The position numbers were made by a program, and so were the translations under genes. The notes under the pieces were generated by a model. That model searched no databases, was not told the origin of the DNA, and saw only the letters and a list, made by a program, of their open reading frames with translations. A stretch of 64,000 nucleotides of DNA. It comes from Paenibacillus sinopodophylli. Its GTDB lineage: Bacteria; Bacillota; Bacilli; Paenibacillales; Paenibacillaceae. The stretch is taken from the NCBI RefSeq assembly GCF_005930355.1, contig NZ_VDBO01000012.1:1-64000 (forward strand), given 5' to 3'. Positions 1 through 8,280 of this stretch are shown here, one piece after another (the stretch's first letter is position 1; the number at the start of each line of letters is the position of its first letter).

Positions 1-113
1 TATCGCTTTTTCGCTTATCCCGAAGGATTTGCGAGGCAGTTATTACTCGTTGTTCAGTTTTCAAAGAGCAAGCTTTTTTCTTGTGTTCCGGTGTATTTCT
101 TGGCCGGAATAAG
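1..113 (-). promoter_or_regulatory. rRNA operon leader with boxA (structural genes off the left edge)
   Basis: Read on the minus strand, positions 70-55 give TGCTCTTTGAAAACTG. This closely resembles the boxA/leader sequence that precedes 16S (and also 23S) rRNA genes in Bacillales, and the following bases (AACAACGAG) continue the resemblance. The stretch lies just downstream of a promoter-like element at 114-143 and after a protein gene. It is therefore more likely the leader of an rRNA operon running leftwards out of the window than an internal spacer. No mature rRNA sequence is present. Confidence 0.55.
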
Positions 114-143
114 AATATACCATGGACAAGCATAGTAATGCAA
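114..143 (-). promoter_or_regulatory. Candidate rRNA operon sigma-A promoter
   Basis: Minus strand -35 TTGCAT (143-138) and -10 TATATT (119-114) are separated by 18 bases. The region just upstream (144-172) is A/T-rich and could act as an UP element, as is usual for rRNA promoters. Transcription would enter the boxA leader. The spacer of 18 and imperfect -35 make this a moderate call. Confidence 0.5.
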
Positions 144-202
144 GTGTTTTTTAAAATTAATTTAAGAACCACTTCAAACAGTCTGAACCTTTTTGCCGGG
201 AA

Positions 203-1150
203 CTATACATACTTCGTCATCATAGCCAATAATATCGACTTCATGCTTTCAATAAGATCCGCCGGTCTCTTTACTGTTGCCTCATTACCTAACCCCATAA
301 AAAACTTCGAATAATAAGGAATGTCCACTTGCCGAACCGTCCCGTTCAGCCAGCCTGTGCCGTCCTCCCGAACATGAAGCGTAGGCATCGGCCATAGCTC
401 TGTCTCACAGCGCTGCACGCCTTCCCTGCTCAGGTCTACATAAATCTCAGTATAGATTACCTCCGTTTGGAAATATTCATCCCTATTATCAAGATGAACT
501 TCATAGAAATCCATGGGTACCACTCCAGTCGAATCATACTCAGCTGTTCGAATGCGATCGCACCGAAATAATCGAAGCTCTTCTCGAACAAAACAATAAG
601 CAGAGCAGTACCAAAAACCATTACTGGCATAAATGCCAATCGGTTGAATTGGTCTACTTAACTCTCCGTCTCGCGAACCATAGCCAATATGAAGCACTTT
701 TTGATGAATGGATGCTTCAAGCAATATGGATAAAAACGGTACCTCGGAGCTTCTTTCTGGCGTGAAAATATCAATTCTATGTTTCATCTGGTCAATTCGG
801 TCGCGAACTTCCCCCGTCATATAGAAGTAAAACTTGCTGAGGGCCGAGGATGCTTCTTCTTTAAAAGGGAGATAGGTGTAATGACGCAGAGCATGGCTCG
901 CGAAAAAGATAGCGACCGCTTCCTCTTCTGTAAACGCGATTGGCGGCAGTATTCTTTCATTCAGCACCTGATAACCGCCATGTGGTCCTACCTCCGAATA
1001 TAAGGGAACACCAAGCTCACTTAGCTCCTGCAAGTCTCTTAGCATCGTGCGCGTTGATACTTCAAACTCCTGAGCAAGCTCCTTGACGGTAAATTTCCGT
1101 TTGCGGTTAACCGTCATCATCAATTCCATCAGTCGTTTCGACTTCGACAC
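203..1150 (-). CDS. WYL-domain (YafY/DeoR-like) transcriptional regulator
   Basis: The 315-residue product has an N-terminal helix-turn-helix of the HTH_11/DeoR type (FTVKELAQEFEVSTRTMLRD), then a WYL domain carrying the ligand-pocket region (GIYASNGFWYCSAYC) and a C-terminal WCX-like part. WYL regulators sense small ligands or nucleic acid fragments and often repress a neighbouring gene and themselves. The start is placed at GTG 1150, with aggggaggtg ending 10 bases upstream. An upstream in-frame start at 1195 would put the palindrome at 1179-1195 inside the gene and lacks a good ribosome binding site. The gene is divergent from the DinB-fold gene and probably shares that palindrome as operator. 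Family assignment is firm; the ligand is unknown. Confidence 0.88.
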   Translation of the reverse strand: MSKSKRLMELMMTVNRKRKFTVKELAQEFEVSTRTMLRDLQELSELGVPLYSEVGPHGGYQVLNERILPPIAFTEEEAVAIFFASHALRHYTYLPFKEEASSALSKFYFYMTGEVRDRIDQMKHRIDIFTPERSSEVPFLSILLEASIHQKVLHIGYGSRDGELSRPIQPIGIYASNGFWYCSAYCFVREELRLFRCDRIRTAEYDSTGVVPMDFYEVHLDNRDEYFQTEVIYTEIYVDLSREGVQRCETELWPMPTLHVREDGTGWLNGTVRQVDIPYYSKFFMGLGNEATVKRPADLIESMKSILLAMMTKYV

Positions 1151-1176
1151 GATTATTCTCCACCTCCCCTTTTTAT

Positions 1177-1204
1177 TTGTGACAACTCTTGTCACTATTA
1201 TAGT
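1177..1204 (+). promoter_or_regulatory. Divergent operator and dinB-side promoter
   Basis: A perfect 7-base inverted repeat, GTGACAA-CTC-TTGTCAC, occupies 1179-1195. It sits inside the 16-base spacer of a candidate plus-strand promoter with -35 TTGTGA (1177-1182) and -10 TATAGT (1199-1204). Its place between the WYL regulator start (1150, minus) and the DinB-like start (1268, plus) fits a shared operator. TGACA/TGTCA half-sites are typical of YafY/WYL-type regulators. Confidence 0.6.
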
Positions 1205-1267
1205 CTACAATTAGAAACGAGCCTACCTAGGCATACTATGAACGATATATGAATGGAGCGAAACCAC

Positions 1268-1753
1268 ATGCCGCCTGTAAATGAAGTGAAAGCTTTGCTT
1301 CTCGAAGAATTAGAACATATCGTCAAAACATCCACCAATCTTATCCGTAAAATTTCACCTGAGCATTGGAGCTTCAGGCCGCACGCCAATATGAGATCTT
1401 TGCTGGAGCTGACCGAGCATCTCGTTTCCGTTCCGTCTTCTGATTTGCTCATACTACAAGAAAACAGTGAAGACGTAATCCGTAAGCTGGAGGCCGACAT
1501 CGCGGCAGACTCTGACATCGAACGCCTTGTGAGCTGGATGTCTACTGGGCTTCAAGAAGTTAAAGCTTATATGCAGAGTCTTTCCGAGGACGATTTCCTT
1601 CATAAAATCACAACGCCCTTCTATCTGGAGCATGGCACCGTGCAAGCTAAATGGCTTGTAGAAATAACGACTCACGCGCAGCATCACCGTGCTCAGCTGT
1701 TTACGTATTTGAAAATGCAAGGCTATGAAGTCAACATGTTTGACCTGTACTAA
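1268..1753 (+). CDS. DinB-fold (DinB_2 superfamily) putative metal-dependent enzyme
   Basis: This 161-residue four-helix-bundle protein has the DinB/YfiT-type metal ligands: a histidine in the early TEHL motif (about residue 52) and a late H-A-Q-H-H motif (residues 136-140). Members of the fold include bacillithiol and mycothiol S-transferases and DNA-damage-induced proteins, so the reaction cannot be named from sequence. The chosen ATG at 1268 has GGAG at a good distance; the earlier in-frame ATG at 1253 has no clear ribosome binding site. It is divergent from a WYL regulator, which probably controls it. Confidence 0.85.
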   Translation: MPPVNEVKALLLEELEHIVKTSTNLIRKISPEHWSFRPHANMRSLLELTEHLVSVPSSDLLILQENSEDVIRKLEADIAADSDIERLVSWMSTGLQEVKAYMQSLSEDDFLHKITTPFYLEHGTVQAKWLVEITTHAQHHRAQLFTYLKMQGYEVNMFDLY

Positions 1754-1762
1754 ACAAGCTAT

Positions 1763-1807
1763 ACAAATAAGCTCTCCGCTGCCAGAAGACAGAGAGAGCT
1801 TATTTGT
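1763..1807. terminator. Long hairpin between convergent genes
   Basis: A perfect 14-base inverted repeat pairs ACAAATAAGCTCTC (1763-1776) with GAGAGCTTATTTGT (1794-1807) around a 17-base loop. It lies between the ends of the DinB-like gene and the convergent glycosidase. There is no long U-tract on either strand, but position and stem strength suggest a bidirectional terminator. Confidence 0.6.
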
Positions 1808-1851
1808 CCTTATTATAGAAGAATGCCACACCTTACCTTATTCAAAACAAC

Positions 1852-4779
1852 CTACACAACTAGCTTCTTTTCTCTAATGTTTCCTCGGTAGCCCTCAGGT
1901 ACGATTATATTTACTTTGACTGAATCAGGATATTGCACAAAAATATCGATCATCTCATCTCCTACTAGCTTCCATGATACATCGATACGACCTGCATCAG
2001 GCAGCGGCACGCTCCCTTTCGACCATGAAAGACCGCACGGCTCTGGGCGAATGTCCACCTCTGACCAGCCGATCGCCGCACTTCGAATGCCGAGCACCTC
2101 TCGACCAAGAAAATAAGCCGGAGCAGCCGACCAAGCATGACAGTGACTTCTCGTCAGCATGTTGGGATTCGCTCTATTTTCCGCGAAATTGGGATACATC
2201 TCCCAGCAGGTTGTAGCACCATGCTCGATCATTTGTCCGAAATTCGAGCGAATATCCTCTACGATAGCTGTGTGCTGACCCGATTTCGATAACGCCTCAT
2301 AATAGAAGAAGGACATAAATGGACTGCCAATTTGAACAAAAGGCTCAGGTGCCTCCAATAAATAGCTTTCCACTATATCGCTTCGCTCAGCTTGCGCTAC
2401 ACCTGTCAAATAAGCGACAACCTGCGTCTGCATTGAAAAAATATCGGATCTGCGTCCATCCACATGAATGCAGTCCAAATAAGCAGACTTTTCCTCCGAC
2501 CACAGATGCTTATTAATAGCAGCTTGAAGCAAGCTTGCCGCTTTTGTTAATTGAAGCTCTCCTTCCGGATCATTGGCGAAGACAGCCATCTCAGCAGCTA
2601 CACGCAATGTTTTGACCAAGAAGCAATTCTGATGTGTCACGATTCCGTCATTCGGCTGATCAATCGGCGACCAGTCGAGTAAATTCCACCCTTTAATCGC
2701 AAGAAGGCCATCTTCATTCATTTCTTTCAGATAATGCCCAAGGGTGAAACGAATATGCGGATATATCTCAGCAGCAAAGCTCATATCTCCTGTCTGCTCC
2801 ACGTATTCCCGGCAAGCAATCGCCCAGAAAAACGTCCAATTCGGGATAACACTGCTCCACCCACTTGGTACCTGATCGGCAAATAGCGGCGTTTGATCTT
2901 TGGAGCCTGGAACAAGTCTCAAACAGCGCTTCACAATGTCATTGACGCCAAACAAATAGTTGCTGACAAGTGCTTCGTTGCGGCTATCTCCTACCCAGAA
3001 GACTTGCTCATAGGCAGGGCAATCCACAAACGTATCTTCCATGCAAAGCCTCGTCGTATGACGGCTAATTTCCCAAATGTCATTTAGCAGCGGATCTGAA
3101 CACTCAAAGCTGCCGATATCAGCAACCGGATAATGATTGGCCATATAGTGAACGTTGATTAGCTTAACCGAACGTGCAGCCTCCCGAACCGTCAGCATTA
3201 AATAACGGAGTCCTCTTCGTATCGGTGATACGTATTGTTGTCTGCCCTCTTTGCACACATAACGAAGTGTATTATCGAGCCCGAACGTATCCTGCCTGTA
3301 ATCCTCCGTCATATACTCGAATCCATAGAAATCCAGTATAGTTCCCGCTCCTGCCTCGAGTTCAAACGAGAGATAACCCGTAAGCTCCTTGCCGAAATCA
3401 ATAATAAGCTCTGTATCGAAGCCGGAATACATCGGAATGATACCGGCTTCCGCATTCGGAATAATCGCATTTTGCAGCGCTGCAGGGACGGGATGGGGGT
3501 TGCTCGCTCTTCTCCAGACGGACAGCCCGAATACATCTGCTTCACTCACATAGCGTTCATTAATCTCGTGAATAAAAGCTGCATATTCGGCTAAATCCTC
3601 GGCAACAACTACTTTGTCAATAACCTCTTTATAGGTCAAGTCCTCGAAATCGATTTCTCTCGTCGCCTGGTGATCGAGATAAAACGTCGAATCAAAAGGT
3701 CCGATCGAAATATAGGGAGATTTGCTCTCTTGTTGACTTGCTTCCGCTGTAAGCAGCGGACTTCTCAAAGCAACAGCTGACTCGCTGTAAATACCGATAT
3801 GCAACTTGCCCGTATGCATTCGTCCGCTAACATCGATTAGCAGCAAATTATCACCTTTATGGAGCGTAACAGAAGCATAGCGTTCCGGCATCTCACCTGT
3901 AAAAAGCTCCTCGCTCAGCTTATTCCCATTCAGCGATATCGAGCCTACGCATTCTCCTGCAGAGGGAAAGCCTAATATAATCTCCGTCTCCTCTTCCGCA
4001 CGAAGGGTCGTTGCCGCATAACCGGTGAAACCAACTATATTGGCGTGATCCTCACTGCCTGCAACCATATGATTGCGCATATCAATTGCTGTCGAATATG
4101 TAAAAGAACGGACACTGTTCAACGACAGAATCCGTGAGGGATAGACCAGATATTCCGCTAAAAAAGGAATATCGCGTTCCTTAAGCGACAGCCAAGGGCC
4201 TGCTCCCACTTCTCCAATCACATGCGACTGCTCCCAGCTTTGATCATCATAGTCGGTCTCAAGCCATTGATCTGGCCATAAGCCTGCATCCACATACTCG
4301 GAAAATCCCTGCTGGCAGGACATTCGCGGCGTACGTGTATGATGCCCTTCGTGAATGGAGGTTTTCCAAGTATGATCCGTGGCAAGCAGCATTTCGGCAC
4401 TTGATGACTGAAGGCTGTCGATCTGTACAAGCAAGCCGCCGCGTCCTCGCACATAATAGAAGGTGGATACGCCATAATGAAGCACGAATACGGCGATCGT
4501 GTTGAGCTGTCCCGGAATTATTAAATGTCCAATCTCATAGGAATCATAAAATTGCTCAACCGTCCACGAGCGAACAGGTCCTCTGCCTACCTGCTTGCCG
4601 TTTATATAAAGAACATAACGGGAGTCAGCGCTAATTCGCAGAACCGTTGAACACTGCTCCGCAGAGCTATCAGCGGTTTGTGGAGGCACGAAGCTTTTTC
4701 GAAAGCAACGCCATTCATTACGCGGACTCTCATCCACCCCGCCCCATACCCAGCTCGCATTCCAATAGTTATTAACCAT
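1852..4779 (-). CDS. Alpha-L-rhamnosidase-like glycoside hydrolase (GH78-type)
   Basis: This 975-residue protein has no signal peptide, so it is probably cytoplasmic. The N-terminal half carries beta-sandwich modules typical of bacterial rhamnosidases (ISADSRYVLYINGKQVGRGP). The C-terminal half is an (alpha/alpha)6 barrel with the family hallmark FVDCPAYEQ...WVGD at about residues 583-597, where the acidic catalytic residues of GH78 lie, followed by a small C-terminal beta domain. GH78 enzymes release rhamnose from pectic polysaccharides and plant glycosides. The ATG at 4779 follows GGGAG. The divergent AraC-type gene is the likely activator. Sequence in this superfamily is diverse, so another substrate is possible. 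Confidence 0.85.
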   Translation of the reverse strand: MVNNYWNASWVWGGVDESPRNEWRCFRKSFVPPQTADSSAEQCSTVLRISADSRYVLYINGKQVGRGPVRSWTVEQFYDSYEIGHLIIPGQLNTIAVFVLHYGVSTFYYVRGRGGLLVQIDSLQSSSAEMLLATDHTWKTSIHEGHHTRTPRMSCQQGFSEYVDAGLWPDQWLETDYDDQSWEQSHVIGEVGAGPWLSLKERDIPFLAEYLVYPSRILSLNSVRSFTYSTAIDMRNHMVAGSEDHANIVGFTGYAATTLRAEEETEIILGFPSAGECVGSISLNGNKLSEELFTGEMPERYASVTLHKGDNLLLIDVSGRMHTGKLHIGIYSESAVALRSPLLTAEASQQESKSPYISIGPFDSTFYLDHQATREIDFEDLTYKEVIDKVVVAEDLAEYAAFIHEINERYVSEADVFGLSVWRRASNPHPVPAALQNAIIPNAEAGIIPMYSGFDTELIIDFGKELTGYLSFELEAGAGTILDFYGFEYMTEDYRQDTFGLDNTLRYVCKEGRQQYVSPIRRGLRYLMLTVREAARSVKLINVHYMANHYPVADIGSFECSDPLLNDIWEISRHTTRLCMEDTFVDCPAYEQVFWVGDSRNEALVSNYLFGVNDIVKRCLRLVPGSKDQTPLFADQVPSGWSSVIPNWTFFWAIACREYVEQTGDMSFAAEIYPHIRFTLGHYLKEMNEDGLLAIKGWNLLDWSPIDQPNDGIVTHQNCFLVKTLRVAAEMAVFANDPEGELQLTKAASLLQAAINKHLWSEEKSAYLDCIHVDGRRSDIFSMQTQVVAYLTGVAQAERSDIVESYLLEAPEPFVQIGSPFMSFFYYEALSKSGQHTAIVEDIRSNFGQMIEHGATTCWEMYPNFAENRANPNMLTRSHCHAWSAAPAYFLGREVLGIRSAAIGWSEVDIRPEPCGLSWSKGSVPLPDAGRIDVSWKLVGDEMIDIFVQYPDSVKVNIIVPEGYRGNIREKKLVV

Positions 4780-4924
4780 GTGACCCAGCTCCCTCTGTGC
4801 CAGCGACCCGCCGCCTGCACGTGCATTCTCTCTCTCATTATAGTAAAATCAATGAACTACATTACTATCATTTCGGACATTTAATCCTTGAAAAAAGACA
4901 TAGATAAGAGGGAGGAATAGCACT

Positions 4925-5857
4925 TTGTCTACGAAACATTCTCAGTTGTACAGGGTCGAGCAATTTCTGCAAGAAGACGAGTTCATCTTTGTAAACCGAG
5001 CTACAGAAAGTTTTGATCTCCCGCTCCATAACCATGATTTCATCGAGCTTGCTTATGTAGCAGAGGGCAAGGGTTTTCATCATATCGGAGAAACCATCGT
5101 TACTGTGCACAAGGGACTGTTGTTTATTTTGCCGCCTGGCCTATCGCATGTATTCCGGCCATCAACACCTTCACGCACCAGTCCACCGCTCATTGTATAC
5201 AACTGCGTCTTCCGTTCGTCCTTGCTCGTAGCCATGCGAGATTGGATAGGAGGAACGCCACCGATTGCACCTATTCTAGAGCAGCAGCTTACTCAGCCCT
5301 CACCTATCCAAACGATCTTTGATACCGATGGTCACATCGACGGCTTGTTCTGCAGCCTATTCCGCGAGTACAGTGCTCAGCAAATGGGATCGGATGCTTA
5401 CTTGCGATCACTGCTCGTACAACTGCTCGTATCTATACATAGACTCGTCCAACAGTTCAACAAACCATCGAGCAAGCCCGTTTCTGTCCAGCAAATTCTT
5501 ATCTATATGGAACAGCATTCGCACGAGAACATGACAGTCGGCCAGCTTGCCGAACGCTGCCAGTGGAGTGAGCGACATTTCGGCCGTGTATTCAAGGCTC
5601 ATACTGGACAGTCCTTTCTCCGGTATTTGCAGCAGCTTCGGATCAAAAAAAGCTGCGAGCTTCTGAGAAGCTCACAGCAAAACATCAGTACGATCGCAGA
5701 AGAAGTCGGCTACAAAAATATCGATGCCTTTCTCACACATTTCAAAAGAATTGTCGGCATGACGCCACGCGACTATCGCCGTATTGTACAAGGTAAGCAG
5801 GAGCCGGATATCTCCTGTGAGACATCTGACGGACAAAGGAGAGAACTGCTTTTATGA
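4925..5857 (+). CDS. AraC family transcriptional regulator with cupin sensor
   Basis: The 310-residue protein has an N-terminal AraC-type cupin (NHDFIELAYVAEGKGFHHIG, about residues 36-55, then LFILPPGLSHVF) and two C-terminal helix-turn-helix motifs in about residues 195-295, ending with the family signature F-K-R-I-V-G-M-T-P-R-D-Y-R. The start is TTG at 4925, with AGAGGGAGG 9 bases upstream. It is divergent from the GH78-like gene, the common arrangement for a sugar-responsive activator of a glycosidase. A 64-codon ORF overlaps its stop by four bases and may be co-translated. Confidence 0.9.
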   Translation: MSTKHSQLYRVEQFLQEDEFIFVNRATESFDLPLHNHDFIELAYVAEGKGFHHIGETIVTVHKGLLFILPPGLSHVFRPSTPSRTSPPLIVYNCVFRSSLLVAMRDWIGGTPPIAPILEQQLTQPSPIQTIFDTDGHIDGLFCSLFREYSAQQMGSDAYLRSLLVQLLVSIHRLVQQFNKPSSKPVSVQQILIYMEQHSHENMTVGQLAERCQWSERHFGRVFKAHTGQSFLRYLQQLRIKKSCELLRSSQQNISTIAEEVGYKNIDAFLTHFKRIVGMTPRDYRRIVQGKQEPDISCETSDGQRRELLL

Positions 5858-6048
5858 GATGGAAAGTCATTTTTTTTGAAAATAGCTTCCTAGTCTGCCG
5901 CAAAACGTGGCATTCATCGGATTGGATGGGAATAGAGAAGAAGGATATTCGAATATTGGCAATCAACAGCCGCAGTCATGCCGTCGAAGTATATGCGGAT
6001 TGCTCTACGAAAGAGCTTGCCGAGAAGCTTTTGCAGCACAAACGTTAG
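5854..6048 (+). CDS. Small hypothetical protein coupled to the AraC gene
   Basis: A 64-residue ORF starts in an ATGA overlap with the stop codon of the AraC-type regulator, with AAAGGAG at 5835-5841 upstream, so translational coupling is likely. The product (MRWKVIFFENSFLV...KELAEKLLQHKR) has no signal peptide, membrane segment or domain I recognise. The overlap and ribosome binding site support a real gene; the sequence alone is weak evidence. Confidence 0.45.
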   Translation: MRWKVIFFENSFLVCRKTWHSSDWMGIEKKDIRILAINSRSHAVEVYADCSTKELAEKLLQHKR

Positions 6049-6109
6049 CACCATGAAGATGCAAGCTTGCTAAATGTACACGTTACTAGCAGCAGCCTCT
6101 TGCGAATGC

Positions 6110-6862
6110 TCACTTATGTTCGTGTTTGTCACGCATGACATAGCCCTCATCTAGTCCAATCTCATAGAAACCGGCCATAGCCATCGTTTCATATGCAATG
6201 GAGCAGTTGCTTCCTGCTAATATAATATTTCTGGCATCTGCAAGATGCTCCGCTTTGAGAGAGAATGCTTTGACATACATAAAGGTTTCTTTGAGCGTCG
6301 TGTACACAGCATCGATTAAGGTATCATTCTTCAGTTTTCCGGTTACATTCATGAGCAGCATGCCTCTATCATTAAGCTTCTCTACGGCCAGCTCCATAAA
6401 CTCCAATGTCATTAAATGATAGGGTGTACCGGACTCCGTGAACGCATCCAATATCATATAATCGAAGCTGCCCTGCTCCTGCTCGCCCAGAAGCTGGCGC
6501 CCGTCCCCGACTCGTATATTATCCATGTGGTAATGAAAGTAAGATTTGCTAAGCTCAATCACCGTCTCATCGATTTCGGCTACAACGAATCGCTTATTCG
6601 GGTAATGGCCGGCAATTGTCCCAATGCCATGTCCAATTATAAACACATCATTGAAGGCAGGATTATTCCTCTCCATCAAGTGGATCATCGCTCTTGGATA
6701 TTCGAGCACGATCCGCTTCGGCTCCTTCAAGTCGATTGCACCTTGTATCGCATCGTCAGAAAATTGTAGAAATCGAAATTTACCGATTTCCCCATATAGC
6801 TGATTGGCTTCATAAACGGAAACTTCTTGAGCCCCGCTGGTTGCCTTCGTTAATAGCTGCAA
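6110..6862 (-). CDS. Spermidine synthase-like class I methyltransferase-fold protein
   Basis: The 250-residue protein has a Rossmann S-adenosyl-type fold: motif I region FIIGHGIGTIAGHYP, the acidic end of strand 2 (VAEIDETVIELS), and YMILDAFTESGTPYHLMTLEF, which matches the D-x-F...P-x-H-L-x-T-x-E-F pattern of spermidine-synthase-like proteins. The N-terminal D-G-x-x-Q motif of genuine aminopropyltransferases is degenerate (FSDDAIQGAID), so polyamine synthesis is doubtful. The start is TTG 6862 with AAGGAG ten bases upstream. It lies just downstream of a GNAT gene on the same strand. Confidence 0.75.
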   Translation of the reverse strand: MQLLTKATSGAQEVSVYEANQLYGEIGKFRFLQFSDDAIQGAIDLKEPKRIVLEYPRAMIHLMERNNPAFNDVFIIGHGIGTIAGHYPNKRFVVAEIDETVIELSKSYFHYHMDNIRVGDGRQLLGEQEQGSFDYMILDAFTESGTPYHLMTLEFMELAVEKLNDRGMLLMNVTGKLKNDTLIDAVYTTLKETFMYVKAFSLKAEHLADARNIILAGSNCSIAYETMAMAGFYEIGLDEGYVMRDKHEHK

Positions 6863-6894
6863 TGAATCGTTCTCCTTACTCTCAAAATTAAAAC

Positions 6895-7350
6895 TTATGA
6901 TTTGTTCTTTTGGAAAGCCGTAATCGACAAACGACCTTCCACCAGAAATACGTTAGTTTCCACAAAACCGCTTTTCTTATAGAAGCATACGGCTGGAGCA
7001 TTTTCGGTTCCTGTTGTAACGATAAGAACACCTTCGGAACCAAGCATACTCTCTACGTAACGAAGCAGTTCCTTCGCAATTCCTTTACGGAAATGCTGCG
7101 GGTGAACGACCAACCGATGAATGTCAATGATATCCCCTTTCTCTTTTATGGAGATAGCCCCGCATAACTCGCTGTCCAAATAATAACCGTAGAAATCTTC
7201 GCCACAACTACGCAGTGTTGCCACGGTATCCTTCAGTGGAGGCAGCTCCTCAAAGCCGATCAGCTCCGCCTCTACCTTGTAGGATGGAATTTGAATGCCT
7301 AGCACTTCCTCCGCGACGTGTGGATCAGTTATATCCATTCTTCTAATCAT
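6895..7350 (-). CDS. GNAT family N-acetyltransferase
   Basis: This 151-residue protein has a single GNAT fold. The acetyl-CoA motif A is visible as HRLVVHPQHFRKGIAKELLRYVE (Q/R-x-x-G-x-G/A type), followed by VLIVTTGTENAPAVCFYKKSGF, the usual beta5-alpha4 segment. The substrate is unknown. It is 33 bases upstream of the spermidine-synthase-like gene and probably co-transcribed. The start at ATG 7350 has GAAGGAAG rather far upstream (about 13 bases). Confidence 0.85.
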   Translation of the reverse strand: MIRRMDITDPHVAEEVLGIQIPSYKVEAELIGFEELPPLKDTVATLRSCGEDFYGYYLDSELCGAISIKEKGDIIDIHRLVVHPQHFRKGIAKELLRYVESMLGSEGVLIVTTGTENAPAVCFYKKSGFVETNVFLVEGRLSITAFQKNKS

Positions 7351-7529
7351 ACTAATAAATACACTTCCTTCTTATCCTTAATCCTTTAATTGTGTGCAAG
7401 TAGATTATTATACACCTGCAGGTAAAGTGTAACCGTAATCGCTAAGCTTTATTTGATAGCTTTCGTGTAAAGCAGGATTGCGATGGGAATGCCTAGAATA
7501 CTAGAGTAACTTAAATTAGGAGTGAACGC

Positions 7530-8198
7530 ATGAGTATTACCACATATCCCGAATTCGTACAGTTGGTTGACCACTATAAAATATTCCCCTTTTCCGACCT
7601 GATCCCTGATCACCCTTCGCTTACCTCCGTCGCCCCAAGCGACAGCTGGCACAAAGATAACGAGCAAGATCCTTGGCTGTGGCGTGTCAGAATTGTCAAG
7701 GACGAACATGCGGCATACGGTAAGTTTTTTGGAACTAAATTATGCTTCATACAGGTCAGCTTGTTCCCACATATTCCGCTCCTGCTCTCAAAAGGAAAAA
7801 GCGTAGAAGAGCGTTATCAAAGCGGTTTGCTCTCTCAGCATGCGCGGGATCTATACCGAATTATTAAAGAAGCAGGCAATATTGATGCAAGGAATCTGCG
7901 CAAGGAATCGCGATTAACCGCCAAGGAGCAGAAAAAAGATTACGAAAGAGCGCTAGTAGATTTGCAAAACTATGCGGATATCGTCATAACCGGAGCACTG
8001 GCGAGTGATTTCGAGGGCGGGTGGAGCAGTATGTGCTATGAAACCTCTGAGCATTGGCTCTACGAGACGCTCAGCGAGACACCCGAGGCACCGCTTCATA
8101 TGACAGAAGCGAAAACGATTGTCAAAGCAGAATTAGCTGAAGTATGTACGGAAAAAGCGCTCAAGTATTTGGATAAAAAGCTGCAGTTTTCCTTGTAG
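7530..8198 (+). CDS. Conserved hypothetical protein, possibly AlkZ-related winged-helix protein
   Basis: This 222-residue soluble protein starts at ATG 7530 behind AGGAGTG. It has an aromatic-rich N-terminal half (PWLWRVRIVKDEHAAYGKFFGTK) and a helical centre (HARDLYRIIKEAGNIDARNLRKE) resembling a winged-helix recognition region, as in YcaQ/AlkZ-type DNA glycosylase relatives of Firmicutes. That relation is a recollection of similar Bacillales proteins, not a motif proof, and the catalytic Q-x-Q/Q-x-D motif of AlkZ is not evident. It is monocistronic, ending at a strong terminator. Confidence 0.7.
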   Translation: MSITTYPEFVQLVDHYKIFPFSDLIPDHPSLTSVAPSDSWHKDNEQDPWLWRVRIVKDEHAAYGKFFGTKLCFIQVSLFPHIPLLLSKGKSVEERYQSGLLSQHARDLYRIIKEAGNIDARNLRKESRLTAKEQKKDYERALVDLQNYADIVITGALASDFEGGWSSMCYETSEHWLYETLSETPEAPLHMTEAKTIVKAELAEVCTEKALKYLDKKLQFSL

Positions 8199-8207
8199 GA
8201 GATAAGC

Positions 8208-8257
8208 AAAGGGGAGATGCTTAGTTAGCGCTGGCTAACGGCCATCTCCCCCTTTAA
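8208..8257. terminator. Bidirectional terminator
   Basis: AAAGGGGAGATG (8208-8219) pairs with CATCTCCCCCTTT (8243-8255, one bulged C), enclosing a second hairpin GTTAGC-GCTG-GCTAAC (8224-8239). It lies between convergent genes ending at 8198 (plus) and 8281 (minus). Confidence 0.75.
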
Positions 8258-8280
8258 TTATTCAACCGTTCGGCTGACGA

